Assembly: GCF_918741275.1 (NCBI RefSeq)
Contig: NZ_CAKKNA010000004.1
Location: 124,001 to 188,000, forward strand
Direction of reading: 5' to 3'
Source of the DNA: Bacillus sp. CECT 9360
GTDB lineage: Bacteria; Bacillota; Bacilli; Bacillales; DSM-1321
Length of the DNA: 64,000 nt
Part shown: positions 43,496 to 53,262 of the stretch, piece by piece
Layout: each line of letters starts with the position of its first letter
Position numbering within the stretch: position 1 is the first letter of the stretch
Made by a program: the position numbers and the translations under genes
Notes under the pieces: model-generated
Told to the model about the DNA's origin: nothing
Database searches by the model: none
What the model saw: the letters and a program-made list of their open reading frames with translations, nothing else

Positions 43496-45562
43496 TCAAT
43501 TCCAAAAGGGTAACAATCGTTTATACCATGTGTCTTTTTCTTTTTTCTCTTTTTCCTGTTTAGAGTGCTTATTATCTGGTACATGCTCGGTACAGACCTC
43601 CGTTGGTTCTGTTCCCTTCACATAATAGGCCAGTTTTTTCACCGGGCAATGGGGTGTCGCGAGCTTGCCGTTTGCAGGATTGACATATACGCTAACTACA
43701 TTGTCTGTCTCCTTGAAATCTTTCTTCGGATTATCTTGTAAGCTTTCCTCCATAAATTGCGCCCAGATTTTTTTAGCGTACGCTTTTTCAGCGCTCGCCG
43801 TGATTTCTTGTGGCTGGTCATATCCGGCCCACACCCCGGTAACCAGCTGCGGCGTATATCCAATCATCCAACTGTCAGTTTCAGTTGTGCCGGATTTGCC
43901 GGCATACTTCCTCGTCAGTTGAGAAGCGATTGAGCTCCCGGTAACCTTTGTATAGCCGTTTAGTTTCTTATCAAAGATACCTGTCAGCATGTCAGTCATC
44001 ACAAATGCTTTTGCCGGATCAAGCACTTGCTTTTTTTTGCTTTTTTGTTCGAAAATAATCTCGCCATTGTGTTTTTCCACTCTTTTAATATAAATGGGCC
44101 TGACTTTTTTACCGCCATTGGCAAGCATACTGTAGGCATTAACCATCTCAATTACCCGAACGCCTGACGTTCCAAGTGCGGCAGACGGGACGTGCGCCAT
44201 TTTAGTACTTAGGCCAAATCGTCGGGTCGTGTCAAACAGTGCTTTTTCACCCAAAAATAAATGGGTTTTAACAGCGTACACATTATCCGATAAAGCAATG
44301 GCCTGGGCCATGGTTATTTCGGAATCGGCATACTGATGGTTAAAATTATGTGGCGTATAGGAAGATTTGCCGTCATCATATGTGAAAGTAGTCAGCTCGC
44401 TTCTCAACGTTGAGGATGGCGTAAACCCTTTTTCCAGCGCTGCATAGTATAACAGCGGCTTAATCGTCGAACCTGGTTGCCTGATCGCATGGATCGCACG
44501 GTTATAAGGAGTCTTATCATACTTCCTTCCGCCTACCATCGCTTTGACTTCTCCCGTTTTCGGATTCATGGCGACCATTGCTGCTTGTATATCGGATGAC
44601 TCTCCAATGACATCGTCGAACGTCTTTTCAGCAATATCTTGTTCTTTTGTATCCAGCGTTGTATATACTTTTAAACCGCCCAGTTGAATGGTACGTTCGT
44701 CCAAATTCAGCTGTGTCTTTAAAGCCTGCTTTACGGCATCCTGAAAATAAGGCGCTATCTTTCTATCAACCGATTTATGTCCACGGTTAAACGCCAGCGG
44801 CTCCCGGCTTTCTTTCTCCACCGCTTCCTTAGGGATCATATCTCCACTCGCCATCGCGCGCAAAACGACCTTTTGCCTTTTTTTCGCCTGAATCATTGAT
44901 AAAAACGGAGAGTAGTTTGCCGGCCCTTTTGGTATTCCGGCAAGCATGCTCGCTTCGCCCACGGTTAAATTTTTGGCATCCTTCCCGAAATAGTACTGGC
45001 TTGCCGCCTGAATCCCGTACACCCCATGGCCATAGTAAATCGTATTCAGATAGCCTTCCAATATCTCTTCTTTTGAATAATTAGTTTCCAGTCTGATTGT
45101 ATAGAAGGCTTCGTTAAATTTACGGTTCCATGTTTTATCGTGGCTCAAGTATAGATTCCTGGCGTATTGCTGGGTAATCGTACTCGCCCCCTGTACCTTC
45201 GACATCGCGTTTAGATCCGCTAAAACAGCACCCGCAATCCGCTTCGGGTCAAAGCCGTGGTGCTTGCGAAATTGACGGTCCTCCACTGCGATAGTCGCAT
45301 CTACCAAGGCCGGGGAGATATCATGCAAATCCACCCAATACCTTTTCTGCCCGTTATTGCGTTCCCCTATCAAGCTGCCATCGTCACTGTAAAAAAGAGT
45401 AGATTGAGGAACTGCTAAGGGAGGAGCTCCTAGTGTTTTTGAAAAAATGACAAGGGAGGCCAGCAATAAAAAAGCAAGGATTACGGCAATCCCTGTAAAG
45501 ATGATAATCGCCCGGATGTATTTAGCTTTACGCTTGAACCCTTGGCCTGTAATCAATTCCAC
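43496..45562 (-). CDS. pbpG: Class A penicillin-binding protein (PBP2D-like)
   Basis: 688 residues, GTG start 7 nt after AGAGGTG. An N-terminal membrane anchor (AIIIFTGIAVILAFLLLASLVIF) is followed by a glycosyltransferase domain with EDRQFRKHHGFDPKRIAG and STITQQYARNLYL, then a transpeptidase domain with SxxK in RQPGSTIKPLLYY, SDN in ALSDNVYAVK and KSGT in YAGKSGTTETD. Builds peptidoglycan strands and crosslinks. In B. subtilis pbpG is a SigF-dependent spore-wall PBP at the same locus. Confidence 0.93.
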   Translation of the reverse strand: MELITGQGFKRKAKYIRAIIIFTGIAVILAFLLLASLVIFSKTLGAPPLAVPQSTLFYSDDGSLIGERNNGQKRYWVDLHDISPALVDATIAVEDRQFRKHHGFDPKRIAGAVLADLNAMSKVQGASTITQQYARNLYLSHDKTWNRKFNEAFYTIRLETNYSKEEILEGYLNTIYYGHGVYGIQAASQYYFGKDAKNLTVGEASMLAGIPKGPANYSPFLSMIQAKKRQKVVLRAMASGDMIPKEAVEKESREPLAFNRGHKSVDRKIAPYFQDAVKQALKTQLNLDERTIQLGGLKVYTTLDTKEQDIAEKTFDDVIGESSDIQAAMVAMNPKTGEVKAMVGGRKYDKTPYNRAIHAIRQPGSTIKPLLYYAALEKGFTPSSTLRSELTTFTYDDGKSSYTPHNFNHQYADSEITMAQAIALSDNVYAVKTHLFLGEKALFDTTRRFGLSTKMAHVPSAALGTSGVRVIEMVNAYSMLANGGKKVRPIYIKRVEKHNGEIIFEQKSKKKQVLDPAKAFVMTDMLTGIFDKKLNGYTKVTGSSIASQLTRKYAGKSGTTETDSWMIGYTPQLVTGVWAGYDQPQEITASAEKAYAKKIWAQFMEESLQDNPKKDFKETDNVVSVYVNPANGKLATPHCPVKKLAYYVKGTEPTEVCTEHVPDNKHSKQEKEKKEKDTWYKRLLPFWN

Positions 45563-45770
45563 TGTTTACACCTCTTTCCCCCAGAAAATGTTATTATCAG
45601 TATGAAAATAATCGCGCTGTTTTAAACATCGTCTAAGAAAAAAGGAAACTTTTTTCTTGCTTTTTCATAGGATTCGACTATACTTTTTCTAGTTTGTAAT
45701 TTTTTTGTTGGGGAACGTTAATATGGACGAGGATTGTCAAATAAAGCTCAAATAGAAAGGATGGTTATGA

Positions 45771-46598
45771 ATGGCTATTTGGTTTACAGAAAAACAGACG
45801 GAGAACTTTGGAATTACGATGAAAGTGAACCGGACTTTACATACTGAACAAACGGAATTTCAAAAGCTTGATATGGTAGAAACGGAAGAATGGGGAAATA
45901 TGCTTCTTCTTGACGACATGGTCATGACCACGAAAATAGACGAGTTCGTTTACCATGAGATGGTTGCGCATGTTCCCTTGTTTACCCATCCTAATCCAGA
46001 AAATGTCCTTGTTGTCGGAGGAGGAGACGGAGGGGTAATCCGTGAGATCTTGAAGCATTCGAGCGTCAAAAAAGCTACTTTAGTAGATATAGACGGTAAG
46101 GTCATTGAGTACTCAAAGAAATTCCTTCCTGAAATCGCGGGCAAGCTTGTGGATCCTCGTGTCGAAGTAAAGGTTGATGATGGATTTATGCATATCGCCA
46201 ACAGTGAGAATGAATACGATGTAATCATGGTTGATTCCACTGAGCCGGTTGGTCCAGCCGTCAATCTATTTACAAAAGGCTTCTATGCAGGCATTTCTAA
46301 GGCATTGAAGGAAGACGGCATCTTTGTGGCTCAAACCGATAATCCGTGGTTTAAAGCAGATCTGATTACAGAAGTGCAAAGAGATGTGAAAGAAATCTTT
46401 CCAATTACCCATTTGTATTTAGCCAACATCCCGACATATCCAAGCGGTTTATGGACATTCACGATCGGTTCAAAAAAATATGATCCGCTTGAAGTAAGCG
46501 AAGATAGATTCCATGAAATCGAAACGAAGTATTATACAAAAGAGCTTCACAAAGCTGCCTTCGTACTTCCAAAATTCGTTCAGGATCTAATTAAATAA
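45771..46598 (+). CDS. speE: Spermidine synthase
   Basis: Transfers aminopropyl from decarboxylated AdoMet to putrescine. 275 residues with [21 protein letters not shown], the AdoMet-binding [14 protein letters not shown] (about 79-92), [13 protein letters not shown] and [11 protein letters not shown] carrying the catalytic aspartate. AAAGGATGG upstream. Followed by speB, forming the agmatine-to-spermidine route. Confidence 0.95.
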   Translation: MAIWFTEKQTENFGITMKVNRTLHTEQTEFQKLDMVETEEWGNMLLLDDMVMTTKIDEFVYHEMVAHVPLFTHPNPENVLVVGGGDGGVIREILKHSSVKKATLVDIDGKVIEYSKKFLPEIAGKLVDPRVEVKVDDGFMHIANSENEYDVIMVDSTEPVGPAVNLFTKGFYAGISKALKEDGIFVAQTDNPWFKADLITEVQRDVKEIFPITHLYLANIPTYPSGLWTFTIGSKKYDPLEVSEDRFHEIETKYYTKELHKAAFVLPKFVQDLIK

Positions 46599-46599
46599 A

Positions 46600-46655
46600 G
46601 GGGTCAGTCCCCCATCGTGGTAATGCGTTAAACCACTGGGGGTCAGGCACCTGAC
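46600..46655. repeat. Small interspersed palindromic repeat in the speE-speB gap
   Basis: GGGGTCAGTCCCCC, an ATGCGTTAAACCACTGGGGG middle and GTCAGGCACCTGAC fill the gap. I recall similar short elements in other Bacillus genomes; the count here cannot be checked. Confidence 0.45.
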
Positions 46656-46672
46656 AGAAAAGGGGACATGCT

Positions 46673-47551
46673 ATGCGTTTTGATGAAGCATACTCGGGCA
46701 ACGTGTTTATAAAAAGCCACCCGGATTTTGAAGAATCTGAAGCAGTCATATACGGGATGCCGATGGATTGGACGGTTAGCTACCGGCCGGGATCTCGTTT
46801 CGGTCCGACAAGAATCCGCGAGGTATCTATTGGACTTGAAGAATACAGTGCATACCTTGATCGTGATCTTGAGGAAGTAAAATATTATGATGCCGGAGAT
46901 ATTCCGCTTCCATTCGGGAATCCCCACCGTAGTCTGGACATCATTGAAGAGTTTGTTGACGGTATTCTCGATGCAGGCAAGTTTCCGTTTGGGATAGGCG
47001 GCGAACATCTGGTTTCCTGGCCGGTGATGAAGGCTGTCTTCAAAAAATATCCCGACCTGGCCATCATCCACATGGATGCCCATACAGACCTGCGTGAGCA
47101 TTATGAAGGTGAACCGCTTTCCCACTCCACGCCAATCCGGAAAATCGCCGAGCATATCGGACCAGTTAATGTCTATTCTTTTGGCATCCGTTCAGGCATG
47201 AAGGAAGAGTTCGAGTGGGCGAAAGAAAATGGGATGCATATTTCTAAATTTGAAGTCCTTGAGCCGTTGAGAGAAATTTTGCCGAAGCTTACCGGCCGAC
47301 CGGTCTATGTAACGATTGATATTGACGTGCTTGATCCGGCCCATGCCCCTGGTACAGGCACAGTTGACGCTGGCGGAATTACATCGAAAGAATTACTTGC
47401 TTCCATTCATGAAATCGCGAAATCGGACATTAAGATAGTCGGTTGTGATTTAGTGGAAGTGGCGCCGATCTATGATGTTTCCGAGCAAACGGCCAATACG
47501 GCCAGTAAACTGATTCGTGAAATGATTTTAGGCTGGGTCCAAAAGCGATAA
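46673..47551 (+). CDS. speB: Agmatinase
   Basis: Hydrolyses agmatine to putrescine and urea. Ureohydrolase of 292 residues with the binuclear Mn ligands: GGEHLVSW (His), IIHMDAHTDLR (Asp/His/Asp) and VTIDIDVLDPAHAPGTGT (Asp/Asp). 75 bp after speE, the same order as in B. subtilis (ywhF-ywhG). GGGGACATG ribosome site precedes ATG 46673. Confidence 0.95.
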   Translation: MRFDEAYSGNVFIKSHPDFEESEAVIYGMPMDWTVSYRPGSRFGPTRIREVSIGLEEYSAYLDRDLEEVKYYDAGDIPLPFGNPHRSLDIIEEFVDGILDAGKFPFGIGGEHLVSWPVMKAVFKKYPDLAIIHMDAHTDLREHYEGEPLSHSTPIRKIAEHIGPVNVYSFGIRSGMKEEFEWAKENGMHISKFEVLEPLREILPKLTGRPVYVTIDIDVLDPAHAPGTGTVDAGGITSKELLASIHEIAKSDIKIVGCDLVEVAPIYDVSEQTANTASKLIREMILGWVQKR

Positions 47552-47574
47552 ACTTTGTGGATAAAAGACTGATC

Positions 47575-47602
47575 CTGAATCATCATCAGGACAGTCTTTT
47601 TT
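47575..47602 (+). terminator. Terminator of speE-speB
   Basis: AAGACTG-A-TCCTGA and TCAGGA-CAGTCTT stem followed by TTTTTT. Confidence 0.85.
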
Positions 47603-47638
47603 CTAAGATTAGGAAAGTATTATTTTTAAAATTTGACT

Positions 47639-47826
47639 GATGTCCAGCTGCAGCGCCCAGCCCCTCGGGTCATAAGCCAAACCACTGTTTCACTTTAGGA
47701 ACTGTCTCCTCGCGGTTTGTCTTATGCCTGTCGGACTTGCCCAGGATGGGCTGGCGTCGATGTTTGCCACACGATGTGGCAGGTCTTAGTCGATGTTCCT
47801 TACTTGCAGGGCGCTTACGCTTTTCT
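47639..47826 (+). repeat. Interspersed repeat, family B copy 3 (long)
   Basis: 188 bp from GATGTCCAGCTGCAGCGCC to GGCGCTTACGCTTTTCT. It shares the CACACGATGTGGCAGG hairpin and TTAGTCGATG tail with copy 1 and has an additional inner hairpin (CATAAGCCAAACC / GGTTTGTCTTATG). The 47603-47900 spacer holds nothing else. Confidence 0.75.
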
Positions 47827-47900
47827 AACGATAAGTTGAAAATTTAGGGCAGAATATTTATACTTATAAAGTTATAGTTCTATTTAAGGAAGTGTAGCAT

Positions 47901-48341
47901 ATGACTATGCAAAACACCGATAAACAAGATGTTAAAGTGAAATTGAATACGAAAATAAGCAACGGTGATGAAACAGATACATATGAAATAGTCACTTCTG
48001 GTACAAAGTTTACTAAAGGGAATGCTTTGTACCTGCAGTATACGGAAGAAGATGATAACGGGAAAACGTACACGACCCTTAAATTTAAAGAAGCTGACGC
48101 GTTGTTAATGCGTAGTGGTGTTGTAAAGATGCGGCAGGTTTTCAGCCTCTCTGAAGTGACGAATGGCCATTATGAAAGCATATATGGCACAATGACGACG
48201 CAAACGAGGACAAAGCTAATCAGCCATCTTTGGGATGAGAATAAACGTGAAGGAAAGTTTCTATTCGACTATGAACTTTTCATGCAGGGTAACTTGCTTG
48301 GCCAATATGAAATGGTGATCACTTATAAGGAGGTAACGTAA
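47901..48341 (+). CDS. ywiB: DUF1934 (YwiB-like) beta-barrel protein
   Basis: 146 residues: [52 protein letters not shown] and [18 protein letters not shown] are typical of the calycin-like DUF1934 family. Ends 4 bp before argS and is probably translated from the same message. Function unknown. Confidence 0.88.
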   Translation: MTMQNTDKQDVKVKLNTKISNGDETDTYEIVTSGTKFTKGNALYLQYTEEDDNGKTYTTLKFKEADALLMRSGVVKMRQVFSLSEVTNGHYESIYGTMTTQTRTKLISHLWDENKREGKFLFDYELFMQGNLLGQYEMVITYKEVT

Positions 48342-48345
48342 TACG

Positions 48346-50016
48346 ATGAACGTAGTGAAGCAGGTTCAGGATAAAATAAAGCTGGAGATCATAGCGGCAG
48401 TGGTAAAGGCGGGTTTGGCGACAGAAGAAGAGATTCCTGATGTGATATTAGAATTACCGAAGGAGAAGGAGCATGGCGACTACTCCACCAATATGGCGAT
48501 GCAGCTGGCGAGAGTCGCTAAAAAAGCCCCTCGGATGATTGCGTTCGGCATTGTCGAACATTTTGATCGTTCGAAAGCTTCAATCGAAAAAATAGAAATC
48601 GCTGGCCCGGGTTTTATTAATTTCTACATGAACAATGAATATTTAACGGAACTGATTCCAGCCATTTTGGAGGCGGGGGACCGTTATGGTGAAAGCAATT
48701 TTGGAAACAATCAAAAGATCCAGGTTGAATTTGTTTCCGCCAACCCGACAGGCTCCCTTCACCTTGGCCACGCACGGGGCGCAGCTGTTGGGGATTCCTT
48801 ATGTAATGTGCTGGCTAAAGCCGGCTACGATGTATCCCGGGAATATTACATTAACGACGCCGGAAACCAGATAAACAACCTGGCCTTATCTGTCGAGGCG
48901 CGTTATTTCCAGGCGCTTGGCATCGATAAGGACATGCCCGCTGACGGCTATCATGGAGCCGATATTATCGGCATAGGTAAAAAGCTCGCCGAGGAACATG
49001 GCGATAAGTTCGTAAACACGGATGAGCAGGAGCGCTTCGACTTTTTCCGTGAGTACGGCTTGAAATATGAAATGGAAAAATTGAAGGCGGATCTCGAAAA
49101 CTTCCGCGTCGGCTTTGATGTCTGGTATCCGGAAACCTCCTTATATGAGAATGGGAAAATCGACGAAGCCCTTGCCGCTTTAAAAGAACGCGGCCATATA
49201 TACGAACAGGATGGCGCCACCTGGTTCCGTTCCACGGAATTGGGCGATGATAAAGACCGTGTCCTGATCAAACAAGATGGCTCGTATACGTATTTAACAC
49301 CTGACATTGCCTATCACCGTGATAAGCTTGAGCGCGGCTTTGAAAAGCTGATCAACATTTGGGGAGCGGACCATCACGGCTATATCCCGCGTATGAAAGC
49401 CGCGATTGAAGCACTGGGCTATAAAAAAGAGCAGCTGGAAGTTGAAGTGATTCAGCTTGTTCATCTATATAAAAACGGCGAAAAGATGAAGATGAGCAAA
49501 CGTACCGGTAAAGCTGTATCGATGCGGGATCTGATTGAAGAGGTAGGCTTGGATGCCACACGTTACTTTTTTGCGATGAGAAGCGCGGCTACTCATATGG
49601 ACTTTGACCTTGATCTGGCCGTATCACAGTCCAATGATAACCCGGTTTACTATTCTCAATATGCCCATGCACGCATATCAAGCATCCTGCGCCAGGGTCA
49701 GGAGCAGAACCTTAGCTACGAGGGTACACTTGATTTCTCGCCTATTGCTTCGGAAAAGGAAATGGAGCTACTGAAGAAGCTTGGGGAATTCCCGCAGGCA
49801 ATTGCGGAAGCGGCAGAAAAACGCATGCCACATCGGATGACGAATTACATTTTTGATCTTGCCTCCGTGTTCCATAGCTTTTATAATGCTGAAAAAGTAC
49901 TGGATACGGATGACGTCGAAAGAAGCAAAGCGCGCCTGGGATTAGTGAAGGCAGTACAAATCACGCTCAAAAATGCGCTGTCATTGATCGGCGTATCCGC
50001 TCCGGAAAAAATGTAA
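48346..50016 (+). CDS. argS: Arginyl-tRNA synthetase
   Basis: Class I synthetase charging tRNA-Arg. 556 residues, normal size. HIGH-type motif in [18 protein letters not shown] (about 132-149), KMSKR at [17 protein letters not shown] (about 382-398), and a C-terminal DALR anticodon-binding domain ending [23 protein letters not shown] overlaps the ywiB end. Confidence 0.97.
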   Translation: MNVVKQVQDKIKLEIIAAVVKAGLATEEEIPDVILELPKEKEHGDYSTNMAMQLARVAKKAPRMIAFGIVEHFDRSKASIEKIEIAGPGFINFYMNNEYLTELIPAILEAGDRYGESNFGNNQKIQVEFVSANPTGSLHLGHARGAAVGDSLCNVLAKAGYDVSREYYINDAGNQINNLALSVEARYFQALGIDKDMPADGYHGADIIGIGKKLAEEHGDKFVNTDEQERFDFFREYGLKYEMEKLKADLENFRVGFDVWYPETSLYENGKIDEALAALKERGHIYEQDGATWFRSTELGDDKDRVLIKQDGSYTYLTPDIAYHRDKLERGFEKLINIWGADHHGYIPRMKAAIEALGYKKEQLEVEVIQLVHLYKNGEKMKMSKRTGKAVSMRDLIEEVGLDATRYFFAMRSAATHMDFDLDLAVSQSNDNPVYYSQYAHARISSILRQGQEQNLSYEGTLDFSPIASEKEMELLKKLGEFPQAIAEAAEKRMPHRMTNYIFDLASVFHSFYNAEKVLDTDDVERSKARLGLVKAVQITLKNALSLIGVSAPEKM

Positions 50017-50096
50017 AAAGGCTATAATAACAGGAATTCCACTTATTAGGAACTTTGTTGAATTTGTCGATTTAGGGTGGTTACTGTCGAAAAATC

Positions 50097-50205
50097 GATA
50101 TACGAGAAAAGTTGATAATAAATGTAGCGAAGTTGATAATAAATCGAAAAACTTGATAATATATATGCAAAACTCGATAATAAATCCGAAAACTTGATCA
50201 TATAG
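50097..50205 (-). repeat. Tandem phrase array, TTATC family, array 3
   Basis: On the plus strand GATAATAAA-type phrases start at 50114, 50135, 50155, 50176 and 50196 (20-21 nt steps), with a degenerate one at 50097: AAGTTGATAATAAATCGAAA and ACTCGATAATAAATCCGAAA are the clearest. Read on the minus strand these give TTTATTATCGAGTTT, the same core as arrays 1 and 2. Lies between convergent argS and uvsE. Confidence 0.75.
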
Positions 50206-50223
50206 CATAAATACAGGTCATTA

Positions 50224-50328
50224 AAAAGAGGCTGTCCCATAAGTGCTTGGCTTTCTCTCCAACGCATACAACATATGACGTTCGTGTCTATATCTTGTAT
50301 GGGAGGTGCCGGCACGGGGCAGCCTTTT
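50224..50328. terminator. Large bidirectional terminator-like structure
   Basis: AAAGAGGCTGTCCC at the left and GGGGCAGCCTTTT at the right pair across about 80 nt, with an inner CATACAA/TTGTATG stem. T runs follow on both strands, so it could end both argS and uvsE transcripts. Confidence 0.55.
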
Positions 50329-50334
50329 ATTTTT

Positions 50335-50569
50335 GGCTCTGTTAAATTCCATTGTTGATTTTCAAATGGTCATGGAATCTACTCGCTTTCCGCGGACGAA
50401 CTGTCAAGCCTCCTCATTCGTACCTCGCTGCGGGGTCTTGCCAGCCCGTTTTTCCGCAGGACGGTGATTCATCATCCTTGAATAGACACCGCACGAGAAA
50501 ATGCGTATGCATTTTCGAGGAGTCTCGCAGATTCCCTTCCCAAAAACAACATTATCGTTTAACAGAGCC
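50335..50569 (+). mobile_element. MITE-like element, copy 2 (235 bp)
   Basis: Same 12 bp terminal repeats GGCTCTGTTAAA/TTTAACAGAGCC as copy 1. Flanks TTATTTTT (50327-50334) and TTATTTTA (50570-50577) agree at 7 of 8 positions. It carries a 60 bp internal module (50462-50521, ACGGTGATTC to ATTTTCGAGG) absent from copy 1. The right flank is the last codons and stop of uvsE. Non-coding. Confidence 0.88.
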
Positions 50570-51526
50570 TTATTTTAATTCAACCGTTCCACCGCCTATC
50601 CTTTTTACACCGCGGACCTTCGACAGATCCTCAATCAATTTCAACATGGCCTTATCCTTCGTTTTCGCTTCAATCATAAAATCGATATCCTGCTTCATGC
50701 TTTTAAGTACTTGTATCAATGGCATGATAAATTCAAGATTCACATAATCCGCATGCGAACGGAATTCTTTTTCTGACTTGGGTGAGGAAATATGGATCTT
50801 AGGACATACACCTGTATGGTCCCATGTTTCAAAAACAAGCGGAAGCAGCATCTCTAGCGATATTACTCCGGGATTAGCCATATGGTGATGGTAATCAAAT
50901 GCTAATGGGATTTTCTCAAGCTTACAGACCGTTAACGTTTCCTCGGCCGTATACGTTTTATCGTCGTTTTCAAGGGTCATTTTTCTTTTCACGTGTAGGG
51001 GGAGCTGTTTAAGGTTTTCGTGGAATCTGGCCGTAGCAGACGATTTATCTCCGTATGCCCCTCCGACGTGGATATTGATGAAAGAATGATCATGCACACC
51101 CATGGCTTCAAGCATTTTGTAATGAAACTCCATATCTTTAACAGCGTTGGCGGTGATCGACGGATTCGGACTTGTAAAAAGAGTGAACTGGTTAGGATGG
51201 AAGCTTACCCGCATATGATGGCGTTTAATCCATTCCCCAAGCTCCCGCCACTCGGCACGAAAAGGTGTAACAAAGTCCCAATTAACGTACGGGTGAGTAG
51301 CGAGCGGGACAATTGAGCTCGAAAGCCGGTACACTTGGATTTCATGTCCTGTATTGTAATAGAGAGTCCGTAAGGTACTGGCAATATTTCGCCGAGTTAT
51401 ATCATAAAGCTTTTGCATGCGTTTTTCCTTTTCAAGCTCGCCGTATCTTTTGAATGTTAACGTTCGCGAAGGTGTTGCCTCCCAAAGAGAAGTGGCGGTT
51501 GAAACATATCCCAGGCGTATTTGCAT
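50570..51526 (-). CDS. uvsE: UV damage repair endonuclease
   Basis: 318-residue TIM-barrel UV endonuclease that nicks 5' to photoproducts. IRLGYVSTATSLWEATPSRTLT start, MRVSFHPNQFTLF, INIHVGGAYGDK, and ENDDKTYT with DYHHHMANPG carry the metal ligands. ATG 51526 after GGAGACTGCC. Its stop and final ELK codons lie inside the 8 bp target duplication of MITE copy 2, so the insertion left the protein intact. Often expressed in spores of Bacillus. Confidence 0.92.
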   Translation of the reverse strand: MQIRLGYVSTATSLWEATPSRTLTFKRYGELEKEKRMQKLYDITRRNIASTLRTLYYNTGHEIQVYRLSSSIVPLATHPYVNWDFVTPFRAEWRELGEWIKRHHMRVSFHPNQFTLFTSPNPSITANAVKDMEFHYKMLEAMGVHDHSFINIHVGGAYGDKSSATARFHENLKQLPLHVKRKMTLENDDKTYTAEETLTVCKLEKIPLAFDYHHHMANPGVISLEMLLPLVFETWDHTGVCPKIHISSPKSEKEFRSHADYVNLEFIMPLIQVLKSMKQDIDFMIEAKTKDKAMLKLIEDLSKVRGVKRIGGGTVELK

Positions 51527-51553
51527 GGCAGTCTCCTTTTTCCGGGTAATGTC

Positions 51554-52762
51554 TTATAGAAACGGTGAGATTGCATAAGCGATTGATTCTTTGAACATAC
51601 GGACAGGATTAGGCGTTGTAATCATTTCAATTGTTAAAGGTGTGGAATGAAAGATATCGTAATCCAATTCTTTCTTAATATCTTCAATGCAAGCTTTATC
51701 ATAAATTAGGCAATTCATTTCACGGTTCAAAAATAAAGAACGCCTATCAAAGTTTGCCGTGCCAATATCACAAACCTTATCATCAATCAGAATGATTTTC
51801 GAATGATAAAACCCTTTTTCAAACTGCATGATTTTTGCTCCTTCCTTTAAAAGAACCCGAAAAAAAGGATAGGATGCTTCCTGGACAAAAAGATGATCCG
51901 CTGTTTTTGGAACGATCACAGTCAAATCAATACCCCGCGTGAGAGCTTTTCTTAAATCAGAGAAGAGTTTCCGGCTTGGAATGAAATAAGGCGTTCCAAC
52001 TATGATTCTTTCATTTGCCGTTAAGATCATTTCGGAAAAGGCTTTTTCAAGAAATATCCCTTCGGTGGGTAGGAACCGATGAAGACAATCCCCTTTTTTT
52101 AAGGACGGAAAATACTGCTGATTACTGCGCTGATCTTCCCCTGTCGCGCGAAACCAATCTTCAAAATACTCGTACTGAAGATCCTGTACTCCCTCTCCAG
52201 TAACTTTTAAATGGTAATCCCGCCATGGGCTCAGCTTGGAGTCTTGGTCAATGTATTCCTTGCCGACATTGTAGCCGCCTAAATAACCGATCTCACTATC
52301 AATGATCGTAATCTTCCGGTGATTCCGTTTATTAAGAGAATAAAATAAGTAGGGGAACTTCAGGCTGTTTGTAAACGTGAATCTTACCCCATGTGCTTTT
52401 AAATCGGAAATCATCTTTTTACTGACTCGATACCCGCCAATCCGGTCAATCATTAATCGGACCTCAACTCCGGTTTGTGCTTTTTCCTTCAATAGCTGAA
52501 GGAATGCCTTGCTAAATTGATCGTTGGAAACGATATAGAAGAGGATATGTACATATTTTTTGGCATCCTGTATTTCGTGAAAAAAATCGTTGAACAGCTT
52601 TTTTCCATTTGTGTATAGCTGGATGTCGCTTTGGCGATTAGGTAAATTTTTCTTAAAAACTTTGCGCTTATGCCTTCTCCGTCCTAGATGAAAATCGAGT
52701 GGCAACCAGACGAGGAAACATATGATAACGACGCCAATCGTTATTGTAATTATCAAGATCAT
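51554..52762 (-). CDS. Cardiolipin synthase family protein YwjE
   Basis: 402 residues from ATG 52762 (AAAGGTGAGG upstream; a GTG at 52768 is the alternative). An N-terminal membrane segment (ILIITITIGVVIICFLVWL) is followed by two PLDc domains with complete HKD motifs: NHRKITIIDSEIGYLGGYN and FYHSKIILIDDKVCDIGTANFD. Condenses phosphatidylglycerol to cardiolipin. Just 27 bp after uvsE in the same direction, as in the B. subtilis ywjD-ywjE pair. Confidence 0.9.
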   Translation of the reverse strand: MILIITITIGVVIICFLVWLPLDFHLGRRRHKRKVFKKNLPNRQSDIQLYTNGKKLFNDFFHEIQDAKKYVHILFYIVSNDQFSKAFLQLLKEKAQTGVEVRLMIDRIGGYRVSKKMISDLKAHGVRFTFTNSLKFPYLFYSLNKRNHRKITIIDSEIGYLGGYNVGKEYIDQDSKLSPWRDYHLKVTGEGVQDLQYEYFEDWFRATGEDQRSNQQYFPSLKKGDCLHRFLPTEGIFLEKAFSEMILTANERIIVGTPYFIPSRKLFSDLRKALTRGIDLTVIVPKTADHLFVQEASYPFFRVLLKEGAKIMQFEKGFYHSKIILIDDKVCDIGTANFDRRSLFLNREMNCLIYDKACIEDIKKELDYDIFHSTPLTIEMITTPNPVRMFKESIAYAISPFL

Positions 52763-53076
52763 CCTCACCTTTACTCAGGGGTTATATTTATTTTGTACAA
52801 ATTTATCATCATAATCCATTCATGTTGAAATAAACACTAATACAGAAATTAATAGATGAAAATCAGGATACCTAAATCAATTTCATAATTTCACCCTTAA
52901 AGATTTGAAGCTGTTTTTTCAGCTATTGATATTCGCTTTGGTATCGAAGAAATCATGTTTGGGAGACCTGTCTGAGCTAAACTATGCGGCAATGATTTAT
53001 TCCTTGATCGTATTAATGCTCAGTTAAATCAACAAAATATAGTCTATGTCAGTACTCACTCTTGATTTCCAAACCA

Positions 53077-53262
53077 GTTGATTGGAGTGGAGGGTGGCGA
53101 CTCCTCGAAAATGCTACGCATTTTCTCGTGCGGTGTCTATTCTAGGATGATCACTCAACGTCCTGCGGGAAAAGCGTGGCCAGCTGAGACCCCGCAGGAG
53201 CGAAGCGACGAGGAGGCTCACGGACCGCCCGCGGAAAGCGTCCGCCTGTAGCGGAAATCAAC
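53077..53262 (-). repeat. Interspersed repeat, family A copy 3 (no MITE ends)
   Basis: 186 bp related to the interior of the MITE copies, in opposite orientation and including the 60 bp module (minus strand: AATAGACACCGCACGAGAAA, GCATTTTCGAGGAGTC). Bounded by GTTGATT and AATCAAC rather than GGCTCTGTTAAA. The surrounding 52769-53545 spacer contains only this, the fadF promoter and an unassigned open stretch near 52900-53020. Confidence 0.8.

Noticed and set aside
52900-53020. Possible transposase relic (GDLSELNYAAMIYSL)
   Set aside because: Only about 20 residues look transposase-like and no second motif or insertion boundary is visible; not enough to call.
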